Positions 35,499 through 44,562 of a DNA stretch of 64,000 nucleotides are shown here, in pieces; position 1 is the first letter of the stretch, and each line of letters starts with the position of its first letter. A program made the translations under genes and the position numbers. The notes beneath the pieces are model-generated. The model was given only the letters and a program-made list of their open reading frames with translations, was not told the DNA's origin and did no database searches. The stretch is from JBGUXS01 sp045118155 (lineage in GTDB: Bacteria; Pseudomonadota; Alphaproteobacteria; CAAHEQ01; UBA3637). The stretch lies in the NCBI GenBank assembly GCA_045118155.1, contig JBGUXS010000078.1:1-64000 (forward strand). The letters run 5' to 3'.

Positions 35499-36200
35499 CT
35501 ATAACAAGCCCTCACGCATCAAAGATGTTACGGATTCTTTTCCTATGATTAAACTATCAAAAATATCTATATGCAATGGACGTAAAACAGCCTTTATTAG
35601 GCGGGTAGCTGTAATATCTTCTTCCGAGGGAATGGCCTCCCCTGACGGATGATTATGCACCAAAATGATATGACTAGCCCGTTCCACAATAGCCCGTTGT
35701 GCAATAACTTCCACAGGGATATGAACCATACGTTTTCCCCCTTTTTGAATAAGTTCATCTTTCAACAGGTACAATTGGGCATCCAATATCAATAAATGCA
35801 GTTCTTCCTCTGTTTTGTGGGCATAATTTAAATGGCAATAATCCACTAGATTATCCCAATTTTCTAAAATGGGACGTTGAATCACTTCTAATTTTTTAGC
35901 CCGTAACGTCAATTCTAAACAAAACTTAAAAAAGGCCGCAGATGTTTCTTGTAATCCTTTTATACTTACTAATTCTTCAACAGGGGCTTGCAAAATTCCC
36001 AAAATACTTTGAAAACGATCCATCAGTCGTTTTGCAATAGGGCGTACATCACATCTAGGGATCACAAACATCAAGCCCAATTCAACAAGATCTGTATCAG
36101 AAAGGGCCTCTGGTAACGTCAAAAACCGTGTCCGTAACTTCTGCCGATGTCCCGTATGGATATACCCAGCATCTTTGGTGGTCTTTGACGTTGTTTTCAT
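35499..36200 (-). CDS. radC: RadC family JAB-domain protein
   Basis: 233 residues with an N-terminal helix-hairpin-helix-like part (IKGLQETSAAFFKF, about 79-92) and a JAB1/MPN metalloprotease-like domain holding the HNHPSGEAIPSEED metal motif (about 180). RadC was named for DNA repair, but that role is disputed; the biochemical activity of the family is unknown. The start overlaps the lpxA stop by 1 nt (TAATG), so it is probably translated with the lipid A genes. Confidence 0.9.
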   Translation of the reverse strand: MKTTSKTTKDAGYIHTGHRQKLRTRFLTLPEALSDTDLVELGLMFVIPRCDVRPIAKRLMDRFQSILGILQAPVEELVSIKGLQETSAAFFKFCLELTLRAKKLEVIQRPILENWDNLVDYCHLNYAHKTEEELHLLILDAQLYLLKDELIQKGGKRMVHIPVEVIAQRAIVERASHIILVHNHPSGEAIPSEEDITATRLIKAVLRPLHIDIFDSLIIGKESVTSLMREGLL

Positions 36201-37009
36201 TACCTTTCTTCCGCTTGCAGTATATTATTTTTAGAAGGATTTTTAACAAAGTTCAAAATATCTTGGACATATATATTCTTTCCTAAAGTAGGATCTTCTT
36301 CTACCTGTTGTATACGTTCAACAAATGTTGTTCCTTCCTTTTTGGTAAACAACGCCTTATACGCTTTTTGCAAAACGAAGATATCTTCTTTAGACATACC
36401 ACGACGTTGCAACCCAATTAAATTGAGCCCTGCTAAATGCGAAGGGATTCCCCCTAGGGCTATCCCATAAGGAATCACATCCCGTGTAATTCCACACATA
36501 GCCCCTATCATCGCACCTTTCCCAATTCTGGTAAATTGCAAAACCCCTGCCATCCCCCCAACAGTCACATTATCTTCTACTTTTACATGACCAGCTAAGC
36601 TAGCATTATTACTCATAACAATATTGTTTCCTAATTTGCAATCATGAGCAATGTGGCTATACGCCAAAAAGAAATTATCATTTCCAATACGGGTAATATT
36701 ATCATCTACATCTGATCCCCCGATGTGAACAGTAACCCCTTCTCTAAAAGTGTTTCTATCCCCAATAATTAACAAACCATCCGTTGCATCACAACGTTTA
36801 TGTTGATGCATTCCCCCAATGGTTGCGAACTGGTACACCGTACATCCAGAACCCATCGTTGTATGCCCATCAATCACCGCATGAGAAATTACTTTACAAC
36901 CTGCCCCCATTTTAACAAAAGGACCTATCGTACAAAAGGGCCCTATTTCAACATCTTCTGCAAGTTCTGCTTTTGGATCAACAATACTAGTAGGATGAAT
37001 TTTAACCAT
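36200..37009 (-). CDS. lpxA: UDP-N-acetylglucosamine acyltransferase
   Basis: First enzyme of lipid A synthesis; moves a 3-hydroxyacyl chain from ACP to UDP-GlcNAc in the cytosol. The 269-residue protein is a hexapeptide-repeat left-handed helix (IGPFCTIGPFVKMG and many more) with the FREGVTVHIGG, AYSHIAHDCKLGN and GLNLIGLQRRGM segments typical of LpxA, including the catalytic His in AHDC. RBS AAGGAGG lies 5 nt before the ATG. Follows fabZ by 9 nt. Confidence 0.97.
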   Translation of the reverse strand: MVKIHPTSIVDPKAELAEDVEIGPFCTIGPFVKMGAGCKVISHAVIDGHTTMGSGCTVYQFATIGGMHQHKRCDATDGLLIIGDRNTFREGVTVHIGGSDVDDNITRIGNDNFFLAYSHIAHDCKLGNNIVMSNNASLAGHVKVEDNVTVGGMAGVLQFTRIGKGAMIGAMCGITRDVIPYGIALGGIPSHLAGLNLIGLQRRGMSKEDIFVLQKAYKALFTKKEGTTFVERIQQVEEDPTLGKNIYVQDILNFVKNPSKNNILQAEER

Positions 37010-37018
37010 AATCCCTCC

Positions 37019-37492
37019 TTATGCTTTTTTCAACATCATAGCACTAAAGACACACTGTGAAACAAGCTTTCCATCCACATAAGCTTGTCCCCGGAATTTA
37101 AACACATTTCTAACGACTTGTTCTTTTGTTACCTTCATTTCCAAAACATCCCCTGGGACAACAGGTTTTCTAAATTTCGCATCATCTAATGTCATAAAGT
37201 ACACCATCTGATTATAGCGTTCTTCTTCAGGTAACATCATCAAGACAACAATTCCTGCAGTTTGTGCCATTGCTTCAATCTGCAAAACCCCTGGCATAAC
37301 TGGATTTTCTGGGAAATGGCCTTGAAAAAAAGGTTCGTTAATGGTAATATTTTTTACACCCGTTCCACTAACCCCAGGAACAATATCTTTAACTCTATCA
37401 ATCATGATAAACGGATACCGATGCGGCAGCATCTTTAAAATGGTATCTATTCTAATTTCTGGTAACGTTTCTTCCATAGCCGTATCTGTCAT
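37019..37492 (-). CDS. fabZ: 3-hydroxyacyl-ACP dehydratase
   Basis: Dehydrates 3-hydroxyacyl-ACP in fatty-acid elongation, balancing substrate between lipid A and phospholipid. 157 residues with LPHRYPFIMIDRV near 21-33 and FFQGHFPENPVMPGVLQIEAMAQTAG (catalytic His in GHFP, Glu further on). Its ATG overlaps the lpxD stop (ATGA). Confidence 0.97.
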   Translation of the reverse strand: MTDTAMEETLPEIRIDTILKMLPHRYPFIMIDRVKDIVPGVSGTGVKNITINEPFFQGHFPENPVMPGVLQIEAMAQTAGIVVLMMLPEEERYNQMVYFMTLDDAKFRKPVVPGDVLEMKVTKEQVVRNVFKFRGQAYVDGKLVSQCVFSAMMLKKA

Positions 37493-38568
37493 TTATGACT
37501 CCTTTTCAATACCCAAAGTTTTATTTTATCTTTCCACGAAAGGGGGACCCCTTGTTTCTTTTCCCCTAATTTTTGGATAAGAAGTTGCTGGCGTACCCAA
37601 TCCAGCTTAGGCTGCGCCGGAGATCCCAAAACCGTCATACCTGCTGGGACATCCCGCATCACCCCAGATTGTGCCCCAATTTGCGCTCCTGTCCCAATAT
37701 TTAAGTGTCCTGCAAAACCAACTTGTCCCCCAACGGTTACAAAATCACCAAATGTACAACTGCCCGCAATACCCACTTGTGCCACAATAACGCAACACCT
37801 TCCTAATTTTACGTTATGAGCAACTTGAACAAGATTATCAATGCGTGTTCCAGAACCTATTTCTGTATCTCCCATAGCCCCGCGATCAACGGTGGTACAG
37901 GCGCCAATTTCAACATCATCTCCAATCTTAACGCGCCCCAATTGAGGGCATTTTGTGGGACCAAATTTTGGGGACATCGCAAATCCAAAACCATCCTGCC
38001 CAATCATTGCCCCAGGATAAATATAAACTTTATTTCCCATATCACAATGCGAAACAACCGCATTAGCCCCAATAATACACCCAGCCCCCATATGGACCCC
38101 AGCTTGAACAACGGCATTAGCTTGAATATGGCATCCTGAACCTATAACAGTATCCGCCCCCACAAAGGCCCCAGCATCAATTTGACATCCTTCCCCAATC
38201 TTGGCTGTGGGATCAATAAATGCCTTATCTGAAATTCCCGGAGTTATTGAATAAGGATAAAACGCCTGAGCTAACAAGCCATATGACCGATGAGGATCAA
38301 CAGCTATTAAAGCTATGGTTCCTTCCGGCACCAAAGACAAAAACTTTTCTGGGACAATCACCGCCCCAGCTTTTGTTTGTTTTAGGCTTTCTCGCACTGA
38401 AGGAATAAAGGCCCAGGAAACATCATCAGGGCCTGCTTCATCTAATGAAGCAACATCTTGCATAACCCTTCCCAAAGCATTGGTATCTGAAACTTTAACA
38501 TCTGCGATACGGGCAACTTCTTCTAATGTAAAAGGACCCTTTTTATCAAAAAAACGTTTATCGGCCAT
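37489..38568 (-). CDS. lpxD: UDP-3-O-acylglucosamine N-acyltransferase
   Basis: Third step of lipid A synthesis. The 359-residue protein has an N-terminal uridine-binding domain (1-115), a long hexapeptide left-handed helix (for example IGSGCHIQANAVVQAG and GANAVVSHCDMG) with IGQDGFGFA and LVQVAHNVKLGR carrying the catalytic His, and a C-terminal helix with QQLLIQKLG. It lies between skp and fabZ in the usual bam-lpx order. Confidence 0.97.
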   Translation of the reverse strand: MADKRFFDKKGPFTLEEVARIADVKVSDTNALGRVMQDVASLDEAGPDDVSWAFIPSVRESLKQTKAGAVIVPEKFLSLVPEGTIALIAVDPHRSYGLLAQAFYPYSITPGISDKAFIDPTAKIGEGCQIDAGAFVGADTVIGSGCHIQANAVVQAGVHMGAGCIIGANAVVSHCDMGNKVYIYPGAMIGQDGFGFAMSPKFGPTKCPQLGRVKIGDDVEIGACTTVDRGAMGDTEIGSGTRIDNLVQVAHNVKLGRCCVIVAQVGIAGSCTFGDFVTVGGQVGFAGHLNIGTGAQIGAQSGVMRDVPAGMTVLGSPAQPKLDWVRQQLLIQKLGEKKQGVPLSWKDKIKLWVLKRSHK

Positions 38569-38582
38569 TTGTATTTTTATCC

Positions 38583-39155
38583 TTATGGTAAATGAAATTG
38601 CGTGGGATCAGGATAAACCACCTTAATTTCTTTTTTATTTAAAATTTTAATAACATCTTCTGTCATATCATAATGCTTTCCTGTATAAACCAATGTCCCC
38701 CGAAGCAAAATGATATCATACCCCTTTTTATCCCCGATCTCTCGGATAATATTTACCGCCGCTTCGTCCACTTCCTTGGAAGCAACTTGTGTGGCCTGCA
38801 TAATACGTTGAGCCTCTTCTTGATAACGGGCTTGTAATTTTTCCATTTTCTTTTGCAAAGCCACTAATTTATCTTGGCTAGGCTTTTTACTCTTCCTTAA
38901 ATCTTGTTCTTCTTTATCTAAAACCGCCTTTTCGGCCATTAACTTTACTCGCCAAACATCTTCATATTTCTTTTGTTCCGCGGCAATTGTCTGATAAGCC
39001 TTTGCTTCATCCCGTAATTTTTGCCCATCCAAAATGCCAATCTTCATCCCACTTGGACGCATAAAAAGGAAAAGAATAAATGCCCCCAAGACAATTAAAA
39101 TGATTTTGAAATAACGCCGAACAAATGGCAGAATTTTTTGTGCTGACTGTGTCAT
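38583..39155 (-). CDS. OmpH/Skp-like periplasmic chaperone with membrane anchor
   Basis: 190 residues with an N-terminal membrane segment (about 17-33, IILIVLGAFILFLFM) followed by IGILDGQKLRDEAKAY, a coiled-coil of Lys/Glu/Gln-rich repeats (about 55-115) and a beta-rich end. It resembles Skp in layout and position between bamA and lpxD, but keeps a hydrophobic anchor instead of a clear cleavable signal. Skp normally delivers outer-membrane proteins to BamA. Its ATG overlaps the bamA stop (TAATG). Confidence 0.85.
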   Translation of the reverse strand: MTQSAQKILPFVRRYFKIILIVLGAFILFLFMRPSGMKIGILDGQKLRDEAKAYQTIAAEQKKYEDVWRVKLMAEKAVLDKEEQDLRKSKKPSQDKLVALQKKMEKLQARYQEEAQRIMQATQVASKEVDEAAVNIIREIGDKKGYDIILLRGTLVYTGKHYDMTEDVIKILNKKEIKVVYPDPTQFHLP

Positions 39156-41419
39156 TAGAATCCCTTTCCAAAGTTTAACCTAAACACTCTGCGATTATCC
39201 TCTTTTGCTTTTTTGATTGGGAAAGCAAAATCAAGATTAATCGTTCCCATCGGGGATTGCCAAACAATCCCTGTTCCAACAGAAACACGAACATCATCAG
39301 AATATACCATTGTATTCGGGTCATAATCATCCGGTTTCCCTAAGATACCAGCGTCCGTAAACAATTTTCCTTTAATTCCAAGTTCTTTAGGAAGCCCTAG
39401 TGGGAATGTTAATTCCATAGAAGCTGTCGTATACCACAAGCCCCCTAAGAAGTCATCACCTTGTTTAGCACCAACACCACCATATTCAAACCCACGAAGT
39501 AATGAATCCCCTAAAATATACCGGTTATTGATACGGACTGATTGCCCCCCCAATCCCCAAATTTTTCCTGCATCACCCCGTACAGAGAAAACAACATCGT
39601 CCATCACCGGGAAGTACCGGATTCCCATCACATTAACACGGAAGAATTTTGTATCTCCACCGACACCGGCAAAATCTGTGCCAATTGATGTATAATACCC
39701 TTGGGTCGGATCCATTTTATTATCTCGTTTATCATAATACAATTCTTGGCCAATCATAGAAGTTGAATAAGAACCGGCTTGTCCTTTAATATAAAGTGAA
39801 GCATCTTCTTTAATATCAGTGACTTTATCTCGTTTTAATGTATAGCGCACAACCTGTCCTAAATAGTCATTGTAATGCCACCCAAAAGATAAGACCCCAC
39901 CAGTACTCCGTGATTTATAGGAACTGTAATCTTCATTATCTTCTGTTGTATGGAACAATGAGATTCCCGCTGAAACATTTTGATCCATAAAATAAGGATC
40001 ACTTAGATTAATTTGATATTGGGTTTCACGTTGCGACCACATAACATCAAATCCAGCGGTTTTACCTGTCCCTAAGATATTACGCTCTTGAATACCAGTT
40101 TCAAACAACATCCCATCATAAGATGACCATCCAATCCCAACATTAAAGGCCCCTGTTGATTTTTCCACAACATCCAACATAACATCCGTTTTGGCGGCAC
40201 TTCCTGAAACAGGAACAACCTTAAAATCGGCCTTTTCAAAATACCCTAAATTATCCACCCGTTGTTTAGATAGCTGAATACGGGCAGGACTGTATGCATC
40301 TCCTTCTTTGAATCTCAACTCACGCCGAACAACTTTATCCAATGTCCGCGTATTTCCCCGAATGTCAATCCGGTTTACAAACACCTTTTCTCCTTCAGCA
40401 ACATTGAAAACAACTTGAACCGTTCTGTCTGTCGGGTTTGTATTCAACATGGGCTGTACATCAGCAAAAGCATACCCGGAATTTGAAAATTTATCTAACA
40501 AATTAGAGATACTGGCCTCTATTCTATCGGCATTGAACCAGTTTCCTTCTTCCACTTCCAACAAATCCATCAGTTCAGAAGTATCCCCTTGGTATTCCGG
40601 TAAATTAACTTGGATTTTGGGCTTTGCAAATTTATACCGTTCTCCTTCGGTAAGATCCATATTCACAATAAATGCTTGCCGATCAGGGGTTAATTCCGCC
40701 CATGCCTTATTCACTTTAAAATCAACATATCCATGGTTCAAATAAAACCGCCGTAATGCTTCTTGGTCATAATTCAACCGATCTGGGTCATATGTATCTG
40801 TAGAGGCAAAAAAACGGTACCAAGCGTATTCTTTACTAATCAAAGCGGCTTTTAAATCATCTGCTTTATAGGCCTTATTTCCAATGAAGTTTATTTTTTT
40901 AATAAACGTTTGATCCCCTTCGGTAATTTCATAGATAACATCTACCCTATTTTCATCTTTCTTAATAATTTTAGGAACAATTGTGGCCCCATAACGACCA
41001 TGGCGTTGATATAACTGTAACATCCGTTCCACGTCATTTTGCATTTTAGCCTTTGTCCAAACAGCCCGCGGTTTTAATGAAATTTCTGGACGTAACATCG
41101 TATCTTCTAGCTTTCGGTTCCCTTCAAAGAAGAGCTCATTGACAATAGGATTTTCCTGAACTTGAACCCTAGCAATCCCTTGATTCATCGTTACTTTTAC
41201 TTCAGAAAAAAGGCCTGTATCAAATAATGTCTTAACGGCCTCGTCTAAATCCGAACTTGATAGCACTTTGCCCTTTTGCCAATTTAAATAGTTCATAATT
41301 GTTGCATCTTCTATTCTATTAGTTCCCGTAATAGAAACCGCATTCAAAACCTGATCAGCGAAGACCGAAGTTGATAACAATAAACTAGAACAAACAAAAG
41401 TGTAATACAGTTTTTTCAT
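39155..41419 (-). CDS. bamA: outer-membrane protein assembly factor BamA
   Basis: Central component of the beta-barrel assembly machine in the outer membrane. The 754-residue protein has a signal peptide (MKKLYYTFVCSSLLLSTSVFA), about five POTRA domains (about 25-420) and a C-terminal barrel with LRGFEYGGVGA and ending RVFRLNFGKGF with terminal Phe. I start at 41419: AAAGGA is 7 nt upstream and the ATG overlaps the rseP stop (ATGA); an upstream ATG at 41503 lies inside rseP. Confidence 0.97.
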   Translation of the reverse strand: MKKLYYTFVCSSLLLSTSVFADQVLNAVSITGTNRIEDATIMNYLNWQKGKVLSSSDLDEAVKTLFDTGLFSEVKVTMNQGIARVQVQENPIVNELFFEGNRKLEDTMLRPEISLKPRAVWTKAKMQNDVERMLQLYQRHGRYGATIVPKIIKKDENRVDVIYEITEGDQTFIKKINFIGNKAYKADDLKAALISKEYAWYRFFASTDTYDPDRLNYDQEALRRFYLNHGYVDFKVNKAWAELTPDRQAFIVNMDLTEGERYKFAKPKIQVNLPEYQGDTSELMDLLEVEEGNWFNADRIEASISNLLDKFSNSGYAFADVQPMLNTNPTDRTVQVVFNVAEGEKVFVNRIDIRGNTRTLDKVVRRELRFKEGDAYSPARIQLSKQRVDNLGYFEKADFKVVPVSGSAAKTDVMLDVVEKSTGAFNVGIGWSSYDGMLFETGIQERNILGTGKTAGFDVMWSQRETQYQINLSDPYFMDQNVSAGISLFHTTEDNEDYSSYKSRSTGGVLSFGWHYNDYLGQVVRYTLKRDKVTDIKEDASLYIKGQAGSYSTSMIGQELYYDKRDNKMDPTQGYYTSIGTDFAGVGGDTKFFRVNVMGIRYFPVMDDVVFSVRGDAGKIWGLGGQSVRINNRYILGDSLLRGFEYGGVGAKQGDDFLGGLWYTTASMELTFPLGLPKELGIKGKLFTDAGILGKPDDYDPNTMVYSDDVRVSVGTGIVWQSPMGTINLDFAFPIKKAKEDNRRVFRLNFGKGF

Positions 41420-42510
41420 CCAAAAATCCTTTGCACAATTCGTGGTATATCTAATACCAGAGTAAACACAAGAAGTCCCCCTAACACAGCACAACCTACC
41501 CAAACAAGTACTGTCTGTAAGCGAACCGACACAGAACGACCTGTCAGCCCTTCCACAAGATACATTGCAAGATGTCCCCCATCCAACAATGGTATCGGTA
41601 ATAAATTCATAAAACCAACTGCAATTGAAATATTAACAATAAACAATAAAAGGGTTAATCCCCCACCTAATAAAGCATCCCCAGAAGCTTCAGCAATTCC
41701 CAACGGACCCCGCATTTCTTTTGCTGAACGTTTATGTAAAATCATTTGTTTTAAATAAACAACCATATCCCATGTTGTCTGTCCTATAATCTGTCCTGAA
41801 CGTCCTAAAGCCGCCAGCAAAGAAAACTTCTTTTGGCCAATTTCAACCTTAGGGGATGACTTAATTCCCAACATAGGGGTTCCTTCAACTTCTTCAAGTT
41901 TCGGGATGATAATGTCTTCTATTTTTCCTTCCCGCTGAACTTGAATAGCTAGCGGTTGCCCTTTTTCTTGTGCCAAAACAAAACGTAAAATATCCCGATA
42001 GCTTTCAACCCCTTTTTGATTCATTGTCAAAATACGATCCCCAGAAACAATCCCCGCCCGTTCAGCCGGCAACCCTGGCATCACTTCTCCAACAACAGGG
42101 GGAACAATTGCTTCCCCAATACACAAGAGCATCCCAGCCAATACAATCCACGCAAAAAAGTAATTCATCCCTGGTCCCGCCGCAATAATCAGTGCCCGTT
42201 GCCACCGGGGTTTAGATAAGAACATCTTTTTACGTTCAGACGCGGGAATTTTGGTATCTTTTTGGGTCATACTGGCCGCATCCCCGTCCCCTAACATCTT
42301 CACATATCCCCCTAGAGGAATCGCCCCGATTTTCCAAAGAGTTCCCTTCTTGTCTTTTCTGGAAAACAATGTCTTTCCAAATCCAATGGAAAATTCCTCA
42401 ACCTGAACACCACAGCATCGGGCCACAAAAAAATGTCCCCCTTCATGAACAAGGACAATGATAGATAAGACAACAACAAAAGCCGTGAGATAAATACAGG
42501 CTTGTATCAT
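41416..42510 (-). CDS. rseP: RIP zinc metalloprotease RseP
   Basis: Intramembrane S2P-type protease that cleaves anti-sigma factors and remnant signal peptides. The 364-residue protein has the active site HEGGH (VLVHEGGHFFVAR, about residues 20-32), two PDZ-like regions (about 120-190 and 200-240) and the second zinc motif MNLLPIPLLDGGH near 302-314. The start at 42510 overlaps the cdsA stop (ATGA) and gives normal length. Confidence 0.95.
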   Translation of the reverse strand: MIQACIYLTAFVVVLSIIVLVHEGGHFFVARCCGVQVEEFSIGFGKTLFSRKDKKGTLWKIGAIPLGGYVKMLGDGDAASMTQKDTKIPASERKKMFLSKPRWQRALIIAAGPGMNYFFAWIVLAGMLLCIGEAIVPPVVGEVMPGLPAERAGIVSGDRILTMNQKGVESYRDILRFVLAQEKGQPLAIQVQREGKIEDIIIPKLEEVEGTPMLGIKSSPKVEIGQKKFSLLAALGRSGQIIGQTTWDMVVYLKQMILHKRSAKEMRGPLGIAEASGDALLGGGLTLLLFIVNISIAVGFMNLLPIPLLDGGHLAMYLVEGLTGRSVSVRLQTVLVWVGCAVLGGLLVFTLVLDIPRIVQRIFG

Positions 42511-43340
42511 GAAAACCACCCCTGCGTAAAGCACAACACAAACAGTGCCAATCCCATTGCAGCAAACAACAATCCATCCACTCTATCAAACAACCCCCCA
42601 TGCCCTGGGATTAAATTACTAGAATCTTTTAAATCTAATTGACGCTTAATAAATGATTCAAAAAAGTCCCCAACTTGGGAAACGACCGCCAAAATACCGG
42701 CAGATATAGTCAACAATGTCCGCCATGGAATATTGACCGTTCCTTCTTGTGGATCATTCCCCATCCACAGGGCAAACAGAAAAGCCACCAGCATAGCAAA
42801 TCCAACCCCACCGATAAGTCCAGACCACGTTTTATTCGGGCTAATCCGGGGACAAATCTTAGGCCCTTTTACTGTCGTCCCCACAAGGTAAGCCCCTATA
42901 TCTGTTGCCCAAACCACAAAAAACAACCATAAAACAATATCCCGAGAAATCGATCCTTCAATGAAGTATAAATAGCTCAATGACACCACCGGAAGACAAA
43001 TATAAGGCACCCCAAAAGCTAGCGCAATATTGAAACGGGATTTCCAAAAGATAAAGGCCGTTGATAACCCAACAACCCAAAGGGCAAATGAAGGATTATC
43101 TGGGGTCAAAAAGGCGCATAAACATACACTTAAAGTCATCAGTAATGCATTAATCGTAATGTTTCTGGAAATCATGTGTTCCCATTCCCAACACAACCCC
43201 GTTCCTAAAACAGCAAGTAAAATGGAATATGCCGGAATAGAAAAGTTTTCATAAATGGGTTTTCCAAACCAAACAATAGCCACCACCATAGGTGCTAGCA
43301 CAAAAGAAGAGATAATACGTTTTGCAAGTTGAGAATTCAT
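42507..43340 (-). CDS. cdsA: phosphatidate cytidylyltransferase
   Basis: Makes CDP-diacylglycerol from phosphatidate and CTP for phospholipid synthesis. The 277-residue membrane protein has about eight hydrophobic helices and the CDS signature in the C-terminal half, PNKTWSGLIGGVGFA with RLD...GHGG...DRVDGLLFAA. The start at 43340 has AGGA and the MNSQLAKRI sequence typical of the family; a longer ORF to 43490 runs through the promoter at 43366-43394. In many alphaproteobacteria uppS and dxr surround it; neither is here. Confidence 0.93.
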   Translation of the reverse strand: MNSQLAKRIISSFVLAPMVVAIVWFGKPIYENFSIPAYSILLAVLGTGLCWEWEHMISRNITINALLMTLSVCLCAFLTPDNPSFALWVVGLSTAFIFWKSRFNIALAFGVPYICLPVVSLSYLYFIEGSISRDIVLWLFFVVWATDIGAYLVGTTVKGPKICPRISPNKTWSGLIGGVGFAMLVAFLFALWMGNDPQEGTVNIPWRTLLTISAGILAVVSQVGDFFESFIKRQLDLKDSSNLIPGHGGLFDRVDGLLFAAMGLALFVLCFTQGWFS

Positions 43341-43365
43341 TTTCAATCCTTTTCCTGTTTTGCGG

Positions 43366-43394
43366 ATTTTCGCAGATTTACACGCCCTTGTCAA
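43366..43394 (-). promoter_or_regulatory. promoter of the cdsA-rseP-bamA-lpx operon
   Basis: Minus-strand TTGACA (43394-43389), 17 nt, GAAAAT (43371-43366). The perfect -35 box and the following 25 nt before the cdsA start support it. Confidence 0.6.
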
Positions 43395-43501
43395 ATATTT
43401 TTTATCCTTAAAAAGAAATGCCATTTTTTTTAAAAAAACTGTTGTCTTTTTACGAAAAGAAGTATATGAATGGTTTAATACTAGAAACATGAGGGGTTAC
43501 C

Positions 43502-44554
43502 ATGAGATTTAAAAAATTAAAAAAGCTGTTTGGATTTTTGTCTTCTGATTTAGCGATTGACTTAGGAACGGCAAATACTCTTGTCTATGTTAAGGGGCAA
43601 GGGGTTGTTTTAAATGAGCCGTCTGTCGTCGCATTGGCTGAACGTCGCGGGAAAAAGCAATGTATCGCCGTTGGAAATGAAGCAAAACAAATGTTGGGAC
43701 GTACCCCCGGACAAATCAAAGCTATCCGTCCATTACAAGATGGGGTTATTGCGGACTTTGATGTGGCAGAAGAAATGATTCGGCGCTTTGTGTTAAAAGC
43801 GCTAGGTCAAACCCCCATAAAACATCCCACGATTGTTATTTGTGTGCCTTCGGGTTCTACTGCTGTAGAACGGCGGGCTATTCAAGAAGCCGCGGAAGAT
43901 GCTCATGCCCGAAAAGTTTTCTTAATTGAAGAACCTATGGCGGCGGCTATTGGGGCGGGTCTTCCTGTTAATGAACCTTCTGGCAGTATGGTTGTTGATA
44001 TTGGGGGCGGAACCACGGAAGTTGCCGTTATGAGTTTAGGGGGAATTGTTTATGCCCGCTCTGTACGTGTGGGGGGGGATAAAATGGATGATGCTATTAT
44101 CTCTTATATCCGTCGGACTCAAAATTTATTAATTGGGGAAGCCTCTGCTGAACGAATCAAAACTGCTATTGGTGTTGCAATGCCCCCATCAAGTGGGGAA
44201 GGGAAAACCATTACCGTTAAGGGGCGGGATTTAATGAATGGGGTTCCAAAAGAAATTGAATTCACAGAAAAGCAAATGGCCGAAGCCTTAATGGAACCGG
44301 TTGCACAAATTGTGGAAGCCGTCAAAGTTGCTCTTGAAAATACGGCACCGGAATTGGCTTCTGATATTGTGGACCGGGGAATTGTCTTGACCGGGGGTGG
44401 GGCTTTATTAAAACGTTTAGACGAAGTGCTGCGTAAGGCAACAGGCCTTCCTGTTTTTGTTGCTGAAAATCCCCTGCAATGCGTTGTTTTAGGAACTGGT
44501 CGTTCTTTAGAGGAAATTGATAAATTTGAAAATGTCTTAACCAGCATGTTCTAA
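43502..44554 (+). CDS. mreB: rod shape-determining protein MreB
   Basis: Actin-like filament protein that guides lateral cell-wall synthesis. 350 residues with the phosphate-binding loops DLGTANTLVYVKG (about 21-33) and DIGGGTTEVAVMS (about 165-177), the adenosine loop GGGALLKRLDE near 298-308, and a typical VGGDKMDDAI segment. It is the first gene of mreB-mreC-mreD-mrdA-mrdB. A possible promoter (TTGTCT, 17 nt, TATGAA at 43465-43470) precedes it. The tract of eight G at 44071-44078 in a Gly-Gly-Asp codon run is noted as a finding. Confidence 0.98.
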   Translation: MRFKKLKKLFGFLSSDLAIDLGTANTLVYVKGQGVVLNEPSVVALAERRGKKQCIAVGNEAKQMLGRTPGQIKAIRPLQDGVIADFDVAEEMIRRFVLKALGQTPIKHPTIVICVPSGSTAVERRAIQEAAEDAHARKVFLIEEPMAAAIGAGLPVNEPSGSMVVDIGGGTTEVAVMSLGGIVYARSVRVGGDKMDDAIISYIRRTQNLLIGEASAERIKTAIGVAMPPSSGEGKTITVKGRDLMNGVPKEIEFTEKQMAEALMEPVAQIVEAVKVALENTAPELASDIVDRGIVLTGGGALLKRLDEVLRKATGLPVFVAENPLQCVVLGTGRSLEEIDKFENVLTSMF

Positions 44555-44562
44555 GAGGGTTC

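Noticed and set aside
41420..41503. Longer BamA reading starting at 41503
   Set aside because: It lies inside rseP and would hide the signal peptide MKKLYYTF.
42016..42219. Short plus-strand ORFs opposite rseP, cdsA, lpxD and other genes
   Set aside because: They lie on the opposite strand of well-identified genes, with low-complexity or Pro/His-rich translations and no ribosome binding site.
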